The notes beneath the pieces were generated by a model. The model did not search any database and had not been told where the DNA came from. It saw nothing but the letters and a program-made list of their open reading frames with translations. DNA of 64,000 nucleotides from Pelagibius sp050330205 (GTDB lineage: Bacteria > Pseudomonadota > Alphaproteobacteria > Kiloniellales > Kiloniellaceae), in assembly GCA_050330205.1 (NCBI GenBank), contig JBHJOA010000032.1, forward strand, positions 1 through 64,000, written 5' to 3'. The number at the start of each line of letters is the position of its first letter. Position 1 is the stretch's first letter. The translations under genes and the position numbers were made by a program. Below are positions 47,937-57,248 of the stretch, one piece after another.

Positions 47937-50243
47937 TCATCCGGCTTGGTCGGCCGGCACCACGAAGCTGGCGATCACCTTCTTCTCGCCGGCCTTGTCG
48001 AAGCGGATGTTGAGGCGTTCGCCCTCCACCGAGGCGATGTTGCCGTAGCCGAACTTCTGGTGGAATACCCTGTCGCCGCGCTGGAAAGCGCCGCTCTCGA
48101 GGCGCTCGACACGGGTCGGCGTCACGTCGATGAAGGGCGCCGAGCTCTGGCCGCGCCGCGCCTGGGCGCGCTGCAGGCCGGGGCTGACCCGCGCCTCGCT
48201 CCAGGAATTCCTGCCCCAGCCGTCGCCCATCCCGCCGAAGGGGCCGCCGAAGCTCGCCGCCGCGGCGCCATAGACGCCGGTGTCGCTCTCCACCTCGACA
48301 TGCTCCTTGGGAAGTTCGTCGACGAAACGCGACGGGATGGCCGCGGCCCAGGAGCCGTGCATGCGCCGATTGGCAGCGAAGGAGACGATCACCCGCTTGC
48401 GGGCCCGCGTCAGGCCGACATAGGCGAGGCGGCGCTCCTCCTCCAGGCCGCGGCGCCCGGTTTCGTCGAGGGCGCGCTGGTTGGGGAACAGCCCTTCCTC
48501 CCAGCCCGGCAGGAAGACGGTATCGAACTCCAGGCCCTTGGCGGCGTGCAGGGTCATGATGGTGACCACGTCGTTGCCCTCCTGGGATACCGCTTCCATG
48601 ACCAGGGAGATATGCTCCAGGAACCCGGCGAGGTTTTCGAACTCGCCCATGGCGTTGACCAGCTCTTTCAGGTTCTCCAGCCGCCCCGGCGCCTCCAAGG
48701 ACTTGTCGTTCTGCCACATTTCCACGTAGCCGGAGTCTTCCAGCAGCATCTCCGCCAGCTCCGGATGCGGCGTGGTGTCGATGAGTGAGCGCCAGCGGTC
48801 GAAGCTGTCGAGCAGGCCGGCGAGGCTGCGGCGGGCTGCCGGGCGCAGTTCGTCGGTGTCGACGAGGCGACGCGCGGCCAGGGTCAGCGGCACATTGCCG
48901 GCACGCGCGGTGCGATAGAGCAGCTGCAGGGTTGCCTCGCCGAGGCCGCGCTTCGGCTTGTTCATGACGCGCTCGAAGGCGAGGTCGTCGGCCGGCTGCA
49001 CGAGGACGCGCAGGTAGGCCAGGGCGTCGCGGATTTCCATGCGCTCGTAGAAGCGCGGCCCGCCAACCACGCGGTAGGGCAGGCCGAGGGTGATGAAGCG
49101 CTCCTCGAACTCTCGGGTCTGCGCGCCGGTGCGCACCAGGATGGCGATCTGCTTGAGGTCGTGGTTGCGGTCGCGGGCGATCAGCGCCTCGATCTCCTCG
49201 CCGACGAAGCGCGCTTCGGCCTCGCCGTCCCAGAGGCCCCGCAGGCGGATCTTTTCGCCTTCGTCGTCCTCGGTCCACAGGGTCTTGCCGAGACGGCCTT
49301 CGTTGTGGGCGATGAGGCCCGAGGCTGCCGCCAGGATGCGCCCTGTCGAGCGGTAGTTGCGCTCCAGCCGGATCACCTTGGCGCCGGGGAAGTCGTCCTC
49401 GAAGCGCAGGATGTTGCCGACCTCGGCCCCGCGCCAGCCGTAGATCGACTGGTCGTCGTCGCCGACGCAGCAGATGTTCCTGTGCCCCTGCGCCAGGAGG
49501 CGCAGCCAGAGGTACTGCGACACGTTGGTGTCCTGGTACTCGTCGACCAGGATGTAGCGGAAGCGCCGGTGGTAGTCGGCAAGCACCTCCGGCTGGGTCT
49601 GGAAAAGCGTCAGGTTGTGCAGCAGCAGGTCGCCGAAGTCGCAGGCGTTCAGGGTTCTCAGGCGCTCCTGGTAGGCCTTGTAGAGCTCGACGGCGCGGCC
49701 GCGGGCGAAATCGCCCGCCTCGCCCGCCGAGACGCGCTCCGGCGTCAGGCCGCGGTCCTTCCAGCGCTCGATGATCGCCAGCATGGCCCGCGCCGGCCAT
49801 TTCTTCTCGTCGACGTTCTCGGCTTGCAGCACCTGCTTGACCAGGCGGACCTGGTCGTCGGTGTCGAGGATGGTGAAGTTGCTCTTGAGGCCGACCGCCT
49901 CGGCATGACGCCTGAGGATGCGCACGGCAATGGCGTGGAAGGTGCCGAGCCACCAGCCCTCCACCGAGGGCCGGTCGAGGAGGGCCGCCACTCGGTCCTT
50001 CATCTCGCGCGCCGCCTTGTTGGTGAAGGTCACCGCCAGGATTTCCCCCGGCGCACGCGCCTTACCGGTCGTCAGCAGGTGAGCGAGCCGGGTGGTCAGC
50101 ACGCGGGTCTTGCCGGTGCCGGCGCCGGCCAGCACCAGGACCGGGCCGTCGAGGGCCTCGACCGCCGTGCGCTGGCCCTCGTTGAGGGCGCTTAGGTACG
50201 GATAGGGTTCTGCCGGCCGCTGGGCCGCGAAGAGATCGGACAT
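47937..50243 (-). CDS. uvrD: UvrD/PcrA-family DNA helicase II
   Basis: This 768-residue superfamily 1A helicase has its motifs in order: GAGTGKTRVLTTRLAHLL (I), TFTNKAAREMKDRV (Ia), ILVDEYQDTN (II), CVGDDDQSIYGWRGA (III), RLERNYRSTGRIL (IV), IMTLHAAKGLEFDTVFLPGWEEGLFP (V) and YVGLTRARKRV (VI). The C-terminal tail ends with a tudor-like module (FQRGDRVFHQKFGYGNIASVEGERLNIRF), which in PcrA contacts RNA polymerase. It unwinds DNA in nucleotide-excision and mismatch repair. It is the first gene of the uvrD-prmA unit. Confidence 0.95.
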   Translation of the reverse strand: MSDLFAAQRPAEPYPYLSALNEGQRTAVEALDGPVLVLAGAGTGKTRVLTTRLAHLLTTGKARAPGEILAVTFTNKAAREMKDRVAALLDRPSVEGWWLGTFHAIAVRILRRHAEAVGLKSNFTILDTDDQVRLVKQVLQAENVDEKKWPARAMLAIIERWKDRGLTPERVSAGEAGDFARGRAVELYKAYQERLRTLNACDFGDLLLHNLTLFQTQPEVLADYHRRFRYILVDEYQDTNVSQYLWLRLLAQGHRNICCVGDDDQSIYGWRGAEVGNILRFEDDFPGAKVIRLERNYRSTGRILAAASGLIAHNEGRLGKTLWTEDDEGEKIRLRGLWDGEAEARFVGEEIEALIARDRNHDLKQIAILVRTGAQTREFEERFITLGLPYRVVGGPRFYERMEIRDALAYLRVLVQPADDLAFERVMNKPKRGLGEATLQLLYRTARAGNVPLTLAARRLVDTDELRPAARRSLAGLLDSFDRWRSLIDTTPHPELAEMLLEDSGYVEMWQNDKSLEAPGRLENLKELVNAMGEFENLAGFLEHISLVMEAVSQEGNDVVTIMTLHAAKGLEFDTVFLPGWEEGLFPNQRALDETGRRGLEEERRLAYVGLTRARKRVIVSFAANRRMHGSWAAAIPSRFVDELPKEHVEVESDTGVYGAAAASFGGPFGGMGDGWGRNSWSEARVSPGLQRAQARRGQSSAPFIDVTPTRVERLESGAFQRGDRVFHQKFGYGNIASVEGERLNIRFDKAGEKKVIASFVVPADQAG

Positions 50244-50376
50244 GCCCCCTATATAGCGCAGCCGGCCGGCAGGCTCACGCGGTAAGGCGGCAATCTTCGC
50301 ACCGCGGGAGGCGGCTTGACCTCGCCGGGGCCGCAGCCTTTCATGCGTGTTTCCCAGACCCTACAGGACTCCCGAG

Positions 50377-51516
50377 ATGCCCGTGCGCTGCGACCGCCTG
50401 CCCCTCCTCACCGTCAGCCCGGGCACCGCCCGCGAACTGACCGTCCACCGCTTCGGCCGCGAGGGCGCGCGGCCCAAGATCTACCTGCAGGCGGCCCTGC
50501 ATGCCGACGAGACGCCGGGCCTGCTGGTCCAGCACCACCTCTACGGCCTGCTGGAAGAAGCGGCACGGCGCGGCGCCATCGTCGGCGAAGTCGTCATGGT
50601 TCCCTATGCCAATCCGATCGGCCTTTCCCAGTTCACCAACGGCGAGAACATGGGCCGCTACGAGCAGGGCGGCGGCGGCAACTTCAACCGCAACTGGCCG
50701 GACCTCGCGGCAGCCGTCGCCGACAAGGTGGCCGAGAAGCTGACCGACGACGAGGCCGGCAACGTGGCGGTCATCCGCCGCGCGATGCTGGACCATCTGG
50801 CCGCACAGACGCCCGCGAGCGAACTCCATTCCCTGCGCCTCGCCCTCGCCCATCTCGCCGCCGACGCCGACGTGGTGCTCGACCTGCACTGCGACGACCA
50901 GGCGCTGATGCATCTCTTCCTGATCCCGGCGCACTGGCCGCAGGCGACCGACCTCGCCGCCGACCTCGGCTGCCGCGCGGTGCTGCTGGCCGAGGACTCC
51001 GGCGGCAGCTCCTTCGACGAGACCTTCTCGACGCCTTGGACGCGGTTGGCCGAGCGCTTTCCGCAGCACCCGATCCCGGCCGCCTGCCTAGCCGGCACGG
51101 TGGAACTGCGAGGCCGCGCCGACGTCGACGACGCCACCGCCCGGGCAGATGCGCAGGCTCTATTCCACAGCCTGCAGCGATTCGGCGCCGTAAAGGGTAA
51201 TCCACCGGCGCCGCCGGCACCGAAATGCGAAGCCACGCGCCTCGACGCCACCGACACGGTGCGCAGCCCGGTCGCCGGCGTGGTCGCCTACGCTGTCGAC
51301 CTCGGCCAGGAGGTGAAGGCGGGCGACGTCATCGCCTGGGTGGTCGATCCGACCCAGCCGCCCGCCGCCGCGCGCACCGCCGTCACCTCCCAGGCCAGCG
51401 GCCTGGTGCTGTCCCGCCGCAGCCATCGCTACGTGCGCCCTGGCATGGTGCTGGTGAAGGTGGTCGGCAAAACGCCGCTGCCGCACCGCCAGGGCGGCAA
51501 CCTGCTGGAGGACTAG
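50377..51516 (+). CDS. Aspartoacylase/succinylglutamate desuccinylase-like metallohydrolase
   Basis: The product is about 379 residues. The N-terminal 280 residues form an M14-type zinc hydrolase: His and Glu ligands in ALHADETPGLLV, Arg and Asn in GNFNRNWPDL, and third ligand His in VVLDLHCDD. The last 90 residues (DTVRSPVAGVVAYAVDLGQEVKAGDVIAWVVDP and SHRYVRPGMVLVKVVG) resemble a biotinyl/lipoyl-like barrel. The family removes acyl groups from amino acids such as N-acetyl-aspartate or N-succinylglutamate; the substrate is unknown. A GTG at 50347 is in frame, but the ATG at 50377 gives MPVRCDRLPLL and has AGGACT upstream. Confidence 0.87.
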   Translation: MPVRCDRLPLLTVSPGTARELTVHRFGREGARPKIYLQAALHADETPGLLVQHHLYGLLEEAARRGAIVGEVVMVPYANPIGLSQFTNGENMGRYEQGGGGNFNRNWPDLAAAVADKVAEKLTDDEAGNVAVIRRAMLDHLAAQTPASELHSLRLALAHLAADADVVLDLHCDDQALMHLFLIPAHWPQATDLAADLGCRAVLLAEDSGGSSFDETFSTPWTRLAERFPQHPIPAACLAGTVELRGRADVDDATARADAQALFHSLQRFGAVKGNPPAPPAPKCEATRLDATDTVRSPVAGVVAYAVDLGQEVKAGDVIAWVVDPTQPPAAARTAVTSQASGLVLSRRSHRYVRPGMVLVKVVGKTPLPHRQGGNLLED

Positions 51517-51559
51517 GAGTCGCTGGACAAGCCGGCGCCGCGCGCTATCTCCGAAAGCG

Positions 51560-51568
51560 TGGTATAGT
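51560..51568 (+). promoter_or_regulatory. Extended -10 promoter of the HtrA-like gene
   Basis: TGGTATAGT is an extended -10 element (TG, one base, TATAGT), 44 bp before the ATG. I saw no -35 at 16-18 bp. It uses the same TATAGT as the lpxC and bamD promoters. Confidence 0.5.
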
Positions 51569-51612
51569 CTGCCAAGACGAAGGGGAGACGCCGCAACAGC
51601 AAGGAGAGCGGC

Positions 51613-52659
51613 ATGGCGAAGGATACTCCGGCCCCTCGAGGGGCTCAGCATTCCAAAGCGAGAACTCTCGTTGCTTTGACTGTCGGCGGCCTGATCGCGC
51701 TGGCAACGGCAGCCCAGCCGGTGTCCGCCCAGTCGGGCTCGGGTGAAACGCAGACGCGGTCGAGCCCGCTGAACGCCGTGGTCGGCGTGCGCGCCATGGT
51801 CCCCGCCTCGGCGCGCTCGGCCCAGACCCTCGGCTCGGAGCGCGAGGGTGGCGGCGTGGTGATCGGGCCGGACGGCCTCGTTCTGACCATCGGCTACCTC
51901 ATCATGGAAGCGGCCCAGACCGAGATCGTCGAGCAGAACGGCCGCGTCGTGCCGGCCGACATCGTTGCCTACGACTACGACACCGGATTCGGGCTGCTGC
52001 GCCCGCTGGCGCGACTCGGCTCACCGCCGATCGAACTCGGCGACTCGACGGACCTGTCCGAGAGTACCAGGGTACTGGTCGCCGGACCGGACGGACCGAG
52101 CCCAGCCGTGGTGGTCTCGCGGCGCGAGTTCGCCGGCTACTGGGAATACCTGCTGCCCGACGCCATCTTCACCTCGCCCCCCTACCGCAGCTTCGGCGGC
52201 GCCGCGCTGATCGGCGCCGACGGAAAACTGCTGGGGATCGGCTCGCTGATCGTCGCCGACGCTGCCGGACCCGGCCAGCAGTTGCCCGGCAACATGTTCG
52301 TGCCGATCTCGGCCCTGCCTCCGATCTTCGACGACCTGCTGCGCGACGGACGTGCGGCCAAGCCGGCACGACCCTGGCTCGGCCTCTACACCCAGGAACT
52401 GCGCGGCCATGTCTTCATCAACCGGGTGGCACCCGGCGGCCCGGCCGACAGGGCGGGAGTCACCGCCAACGCCATCGTCACGGCGGTCGGCGGCAAGAGC
52501 GTCTCGAACCTGTCAGAGTTCTACCGGGCGATCTGGGCGCTGGGCGACGCGGGGGTGGAGGTACCCCTCACCCTGCTCGGCTCGGGCCAGACCTCCCGCC
52601 AGGTAACGGTCACCTCCGGCAACCGCTACGACTATCTGCAGATGAACCCGACTTACTGA
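51613..52659 (+). CDS. HtrA/DegP-like protein with degenerate catalytic triad
   Basis: The 348-residue exported protein has a signal peptide (about 1-40, cleavage near VSA-QS), a trypsin-like S1C domain (about 75-230) and a PDZ domain (about 245-335, FINRVAPGGPADRAGVTANAIVTAVGGKSV). The protease fold is clear but the triad is gone: Tyr95 stands at the His position (LTIGYLIM for LTNxHVV), Gly125 at Asp (DTGFGLL for RTDLALL) and Phe194 at Ser (RSFGGAAL for GNSGGPL). It is therefore probably inactive as a protease and may be a periplasmic binding, scaffold or chaperone protein (inference). GGAGAG precedes the ATG. It is transcribed alone, converging on the ClC gene. Confidence 0.85.
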   Translation: MAKDTPAPRGAQHSKARTLVALTVGGLIALATAAQPVSAQSGSGETQTRSSPLNAVVGVRAMVPASARSAQTLGSEREGGGVVIGPDGLVLTIGYLIMEAAQTEIVEQNGRVVPADIVAYDYDTGFGLLRPLARLGSPPIELGDSTDLSESTRVLVAGPDGPSPAVVVSRREFAGYWEYLLPDAIFTSPPYRSFGGAALIGADGKLLGIGSLIVADAAGPGQQLPGNMFVPISALPPIFDDLLRDGRAAKPARPWLGLYTQELRGHVFINRVAPGGPADRAGVTANAIVTAVGGKSVSNLSEFYRAIWALGDAGVEVPLTLLGSGQTSRQVTVTSGNRYDYLQMNPTY

Positions 52660-52695
52660 GAAGGTCGGCTGACAAGACCGGCAGAGAAGGCCGGC

Positions 52696-54504
52696 CTAGC
52701 GGGGCCGGCGCAGCGAGCGCGACGAAGCCTCGCCGCGCTCCTCCGCACGGGCTTGGTTGAGCGCCCGCTGGTAGGCCAACATGACCTCGTGTTCATGGGC
52801 CAGACCCCGCATCACCAGGGATTTCTTGTCGGCCACCACGGGAATGTGCGGCTCGCCGGTGAGGTTGAAGGCCTTCACCGCGGTTTCCAGATCATCGCTC
52901 AGTACCAGCACCGCCGGCACGTCGCGGGCCACGTTGTCGGCTATCAGCTCGGAATCGTGGCTGGTGTCGAAGGCGGCCTCATGGAGGTCGGCATAGGCGA
53001 TCACGCCGCAGAGGCTGCCGTCCTCGTCCAGGACGTAGAGTTCTCCCCAGGGCGCCGCCTGCAGCTTCAGGCGCACCTGGGCGATGGGTGTCTCCGGGGA
53101 CACCGACGAGAAGCGGTGATCCATGACCGACGCCACCTTGACCCGCCGCAGGAGACCGGTCTGATGGCCGCCGCGGATGGTGACGCCGCGGCGCTCCAGC
53201 TGCCAGGTGAAGAACGACTGCTTGTGCACCTGCTGGGTCACCACGCTGGCGATCACCGTGGCCAGCATGACGGCGATGGTGAGCTCATAGTCGTTGGTCA
53301 GCTCGAAGATCATCAGGATGGTGGAGATCGGCGCGCCCAGCACCGCGCCGGCGACTGCCCCCATGCCGATCATGGTGTAGGCGCCGTGGCCGGAAGACAG
53401 CTCCGGAAATGCCTGGGTGGCGATGATCCCGTAGGCGCCGCCCACCATGGCGCCGATGAAGAGGGCAGGCGAGAACACACCGCCGGCGAATCCGCAGCCC
53501 AGGGAGATCGCGGTAGCCGCGGTCTTCGCCACGATCAGCGCCAGCAGCAGCCACAGCGGGTAGCTGTCCGAGAGCGCCGCATCTGTCGCCTCGTAGCCAA
53601 CGCCCAGCACCTGCGGAAAGACCAGCGCGATAAGGCCGACCAGCAGCCCGGCCATTGCCGGGCGTGCCCAGGTGGGCACCGGCAGCTTGGCGACGGTGTC
53701 CTCGGTGAAGATGATCGACCACATGAAGATGATCGCCGCCAGCGCCGATACCAGGCCCAGGATGGCGAAGCCGGGAAACTCCCAGAATGACGCGATGGTC
53801 CAGGTGTCGGGCAGGATAAAGGCAGGGTAGTCGCCGTAGCGCGCCCGGCTGATCAGCGTGCCGGTCACCGAGGCGATGACGATGGGAGCGAAGGCGGACA
53901 GCGCATAGTGGCCGACCACCACCTCAAGCGCGAAGAACGTGCCGGCGATGGGAGCATTGAACGAAGCCGCAATGCCCGCGGCGACGCCGCAGCCCAGCAA
54001 GGTCCGGGCCAGGACACGGCCGAGGTGCAGGCGCTTGGCGACCCAGGAACCGAGCGAGGCGCCGAGGTGGACGACCGGCCCCTCGCGGCCGACGGAAGCG
54101 CCGACACCGATCGATGCGGCACTGGCCAGGGCGGCCCGAATGCCGACCGTTAGCGACATGCGCGCATCGTGCAGGGCCGAAGCCTCAATGACATGTGCCA
54201 CCGAATGCGGCCGCCCGCCGGGCATGAAGTAGCGGATAAAGAGCCCGATCAGCAGGCCGCCGGCGGTCGGCACCAGGAGCAGCTGCCACCACGGCAGCGC
54301 AGCCGCCATGGAGGCCACGTTTTCACCACTGAAGCCGTAGGCCAGCCACTGAATTCCTCCGATGGCGTCGCGGAAAGCAATCGCGGCGCCGCCGGCGGCG
54401 GCGCCGATCACCACGGCCAGGATCGACAACACGACCTGATCGTTGCGGCCAAAGCGCAACAGAGAGACACGGACGCGCCGTTTGAGGCTGTGCGTCCGCA
54501 TCAT
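52696..54504 (-). CDS. ClC-family chloride channel/antiporter with CBS domains
   Basis: The 602-residue membrane protein has a ClC core (about 20-440) and two CBS domains at the C-terminus (about 455-585; VASVMDHRFSSVSPETPIAQVR and DNVARDVPAVLVLSDDLETAV). The GREGPVVHLGASLGSW motif includes the gating-glutamate segment. The first selectivity motif, normally GSGIP, is replaced by HSVAHV, as I recall for one bacterial branch. GREGP rather than GREGT argues against the fluoride type. CBS domains usually bind adenine nucleotides and gate transport. The gene converges on the HtrA-like gene, 36 bp away. Confidence 0.9.
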   Translation of the reverse strand: MMRTHSLKRRVRVSLLRFGRNDQVVLSILAVVIGAAAGGAAIAFRDAIGGIQWLAYGFSGENVASMAAALPWWQLLLVPTAGGLLIGLFIRYFMPGGRPHSVAHVIEASALHDARMSLTVGIRAALASAASIGVGASVGREGPVVHLGASLGSWVAKRLHLGRVLARTLLGCGVAAGIAASFNAPIAGTFFALEVVVGHYALSAFAPIVIASVTGTLISRARYGDYPAFILPDTWTIASFWEFPGFAILGLVSALAAIIFMWSIIFTEDTVAKLPVPTWARPAMAGLLVGLIALVFPQVLGVGYEATDAALSDSYPLWLLLALIVAKTAATAISLGCGFAGGVFSPALFIGAMVGGAYGIIATQAFPELSSGHGAYTMIGMGAVAGAVLGAPISTILMIFELTNDYELTIAVMLATVIASVVTQQVHKQSFFTWQLERRGVTIRGGHQTGLLRRVKVASVMDHRFSSVSPETPIAQVRLKLQAAPWGELYVLDEDGSLCGVIAYADLHEAAFDTSHDSELIADNVARDVPAVLVLSDDLETAVKAFNLTGEPHIPVVADKKSLVMRGLAHEHEVMLAYQRALNQARAEERGEASSRSLRRPR

Positions 54505-54727
54505 GCGGGGACCCGATCAGCTCTCGCGGTGCCTGGCGGGCGCCGCTTGTCGGAGAAGATGGCAAGGCGCTTCATCGCAATCCCAAGTTCCCAATCCCCG
54601 CAACCCTCCAAGCCTGCGCAGCGGCACCGCCGGGTCGCGGCAAGTACGCGACTCGACCCGGCCACTATAGACGGGGAAACCCCGTAAAGTCCGCAAAGAT
54701 GCAGCAAAGTTCCGACCGCGAATTCCG

Positions 54728-55231
54728 CTAGTTGCAGCGGCCGATCGAGCCTTCCCGGCACACCTGGGTGCCATTGATCCAGGTGGCGCCGGTGAGATTG
54801 GCGCCGGCCAGATCGGCCCCCCCGAGCTTGGCCCCGGTCAAGTCGGCGCCGCGCAGGTCGGCGTCGAAGAGGCGCGTCCGTCTGAGATCGGCAGCGACAA
54901 GGTCGGCGTCGCTGAGATTGGCCTTGGTCATATCGGCTTCCCGCAGGTCGGCCTCACGGAAACTGGCACCCACGAGCACGGCATTGAAGAACTTGGCACG
55001 GAAGGCCTTCACTTCTGCCAAGTTGCTGCCACTTAGATCGGTGCGAAAAAAGCTGGCGTCGCGCAGCTCTGCGCCGGTCAGGTCCACCTCCCTGAAATCC
55101 AGCCTGTCGAAGACGCAGCGCCGCCAGTTGACGCCCGGCCCGGGCGGGTCCGTGCAGTCAGCAAGGGCCTCGGGAATCGGGGCCAGGCACAACAGGAGGA
55201 GGGCCAGGAGCCAGGAACGCATGGGAATCAT
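54728..55231 (-). CDS. Exported pentapeptide-repeat protein
   Basis: This 167-residue protein has a signal peptide (about 1-24, SWLLALLLLCLAPIPEALA-DC). From about residue 38 it carries some 20 consecutive pentapeptide repeats of the A(D/N)LXX type: LDFRE-VDLTG-AELRD-ASFFR-TDLSG through ADLAG-ANLTG-ATWIN. These predict a right-handed square beta-helix. Four Cys at the mature ends (ADC, RRC, VCRE, GRC) may form disulfides that cap the helix. The function is unknown, and periplasmic location is inferred. A second ATG at 55222 is equally possible as start. Confidence 0.82.
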   Translation of the reverse strand: MIPMRSWLLALLLLCLAPIPEALADCTDPPGPGVNWRRCVFDRLDFREVDLTGAELRDASFFRTDLSGSNLAEVKAFRAKFFNAVLVGASFREADLREADMTKANLSDADLVAADLRRTRLFDADLRGADLTGAKLGGADLAGANLTGATWINGTQVCREGSIGRCN

Positions 55232-55301
55232 GGGCTAAGCATCACCATCGAGGCGGCAAGAGCAACGGAAAAGTCGACAAGGGAGTCACCCGGGCCGGAC
55301 C

Positions 55302-55790
55302 TCACGGCGGGGTCAGTGGCGGCTTTGCGATGACCCGGCCCGCCTCCGCCGGCAGCGGCAGGCCGCGGTGGGCCGCAAAAACGGACTCGAGCCGCGCGCG
55401 CACCGGTGTCGGAAACACGCTGACCCGGCGCCGGTCGAGGTCAACATAGAGGCTGAGGCACTCCATCGTCGCCGAGAGAAAGCCCGCCTCCGCGTGGTAC
55501 ATCCGCTGGAAAAAGCGCAGCCTCTTGTCGTCGAATCCCAGCAGCTGGGTGGTGATGCGCAGCGGGTCACCCCGCTTCACCTCGCGCTGATAGGTCAGAT
55601 GAATGTCGCCGGCAAAGGTGGTGCCACTGGTGGCCTCACGATGGGCGGCGTCGAGACCGAGGTAGTCGAAGAAGGTATCGGTCGCCTGGTCGAAGGCCAA
55701 CAGGTAGTAGGCCACGTTCATGTGACCGTTGTAGTCGATCCACTCCGGCAGGACGACGGCACGATAGCGGTCGAACGGCGCTTCGCTCAT
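55302..55790 (-). CDS. 4HBT-type thioesterase
   Basis: The 162-residue hot-dog fold protein carries PEWIDYNGHMNVAYYLLAFDQATD, where DYNGHMN is the family active-site region (Asp, Asn, His), and DIHLTYQREVKRGDPLRITTQLLGFDDKRLRFFQRMYH. It resembles the thioesterases linked to carnitine/betainyl-CoA metabolism, though other acyl-CoA substrates are possible. The frame opens at 55850, but the ATG at 55790 has GGGAG upstream and gives the usual length. It diverges from the BASS-type transporter gene. Confidence 0.85.
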   Translation of the reverse strand: MSEAPFDRYRAVVLPEWIDYNGHMNVAYYLLAFDQATDTFFDYLGLDAAHREATSGTTFAGDIHLTYQREVKRGDPLRITTQLLGFDDKRLRFFQRMYHAEAGFLSATMECLSLYVDLDRRRVSVFPTPVRARLESVFAAHRGLPLPAEAGRVIAKPPLTPP

Positions 55791-55911
55791 GCCGCAGGCT
55801 CCCATACCGACAGACGGACTCAATTGACAAGGCGCTGCACGATAGAGCATTGGCCGCGGCGGTCAATCTCGCTACCGTCTCGGTCCGATATCGAACCGGA
55901 CAAGGAGCTTC

Positions 55912-56874
55912 ATGAGCCGCCTGCTCGCGTTTCTCGGCGGCCACGCCACCTGGGTGTTGTTCATCGGGGTGTTCCTCGGCCTCGCCCTGCCGTCCCTGTC
56001 GACTCTTGCCCGGCCGCTGCTCGCCCCCGCGGTGGCGGTACTGCTGACGGCAACGCTGGTGCGGGTCGACTGGCGAGTCATGCTCGGATACCTGAAGCGG
56101 CCCTGGATCTCGGCGGCAATCATCGCCTGGCTGCTGCTCGGGGCGCCCCTGGCCGTCGCCGCCGCACTCGCATTGCTGCCGCTGCCAGTGCCGCTGACCA
56201 CGGCCCTGGTGCTGATGGCCGCCGCGCCGCCAATTCTCAGCGCGGCGCCGATCGCCATGATACTCGGGCTCGATGGCGCCCTCGCCCTCGTGGTCGGGCT
56301 GATCGCCACCCTGCTCACGCCGCTGACCGTACCGCCGCTCGCACTGGCCCTTCTCGGCCTGGAACTCGATATCGGCATCGGTGAGTTCATGACCCGCCTG
56401 GCCATGGTGGTTGCTATCGCCTTTGCCGCCGCCCTGGTCATCCGCCGCCTCATCGGCCGCGAACGCCTGCCCGGAGTCGCCAAGCATCTGGACGGCCTGG
56501 TCGTCGCCGTCATGCTGGTCTTTGCCGTGGCGATCATGGACGGCGTCACCGCCACCCTGACGGCACGGCCGGGAACGGTCGCCCTCTGGTTGATCGCTGC
56601 ATTCATTGCCAACCCGGCGCTGCAAATCGCCGGGGCGTTGGCCTTCGGCTGGCTCGGCCGCCGGCGCGCCCTGACCGTCGGACTGGTCTCGGGCAACTGC
56701 AACATGGGCCTGCTGCTGGCAGCCTTCCCGCCCGGCACGGACACCGATGTGGTACTCTACTTCGCTGTTGCACAATTGCCCATGTACATGCTGCCGGCAA
56801 TCCTATTGCCGATCTACCGGCGCCTTGTAGTCCCGGAGCCTGATCCGGAAAGTTCTTCCGTCAGAATGAGTTAA
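55912..56874 (+). CDS. BASS-type (bile acid:sodium symporter-like) transporter
   Basis: The 320-residue membrane protein has about nine or ten helices. Typical of the BASS/ArsB-like fold are the early helix pair (WVLFIGVFLGLALPSLSTL), LVLMAAAPPILSAAPIAMILG (a crossover region) and GLVSGNCNMGLLLAAFPPGTDTDV, which matches the conserved GNxNxGL region near the sodium sites. The substrate is unknown; bile acids are unlikely in this organism, while organic acids or pantothenate-like compounds are plausible. The start ATG is preceded by AAGGAG. The thioesterase gene diverges from it, and the shared upstream region is about 120 bp. Confidence 0.85.
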   Translation: MSRLLAFLGGHATWVLFIGVFLGLALPSLSTLARPLLAPAVAVLLTATLVRVDWRVMLGYLKRPWISAAIIAWLLLGAPLAVAAALALLPLPVPLTTALVLMAAAPPILSAAPIAMILGLDGALALVVGLIATLLTPLTVPPLALALLGLELDIGIGEFMTRLAMVVAIAFAAALVIRRLIGRERLPGVAKHLDGLVVAVMLVFAVAIMDGVTATLTARPGTVALWLIAAFIANPALQIAGALAFGWLGRRRALTVGLVSGNCNMGLLLAAFPPGTDTDVVLYFAVAQLPMYMLPAILLPIYRRLVVPEPDPESSSVRMS

Positions 56875-57248
56875 GCCCTGCACCTGAAGGGCGGCGCAGG
56901 CTTGCAGGGTTGAGGCTTTGCCTACGTCCATTCTGGTGTATTTTTGCAACAGCGATGTAACAGGATGACAGCCAGTCCGCCTGAGCACCTAGTCTTCGCG
57001 CGCCGGCTATGCTACGGGGACTATGGTTAGCGGGGCGGGGTTGCCTCTTGCATCAAAGGGTTCATTAACAGAATAGCGATAGCGTTCAATCGCCTGTTCA
57101 TGCGGTCTTCTGGAACCTTCCGGACCTCGGTACTGTGCCGTTCACAGGAACCCGGGGCGGCCTGATCGATGGGACCTGGGACAGCTCGTTGGGCGATGAG
57201 GCGGCGTTTAGGCCTATTTTGTTTGGGGGTATGGTCTTGTTGAGCGGT

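Noticed and set aside
52696..54504. ClC protein as a fluoride-specific CLC-F
   Set aside because: The gating motif reads GREGP rather than GREGT, and the protein carries C-terminal CBS domains, so a chloride-type ClC is the better call.
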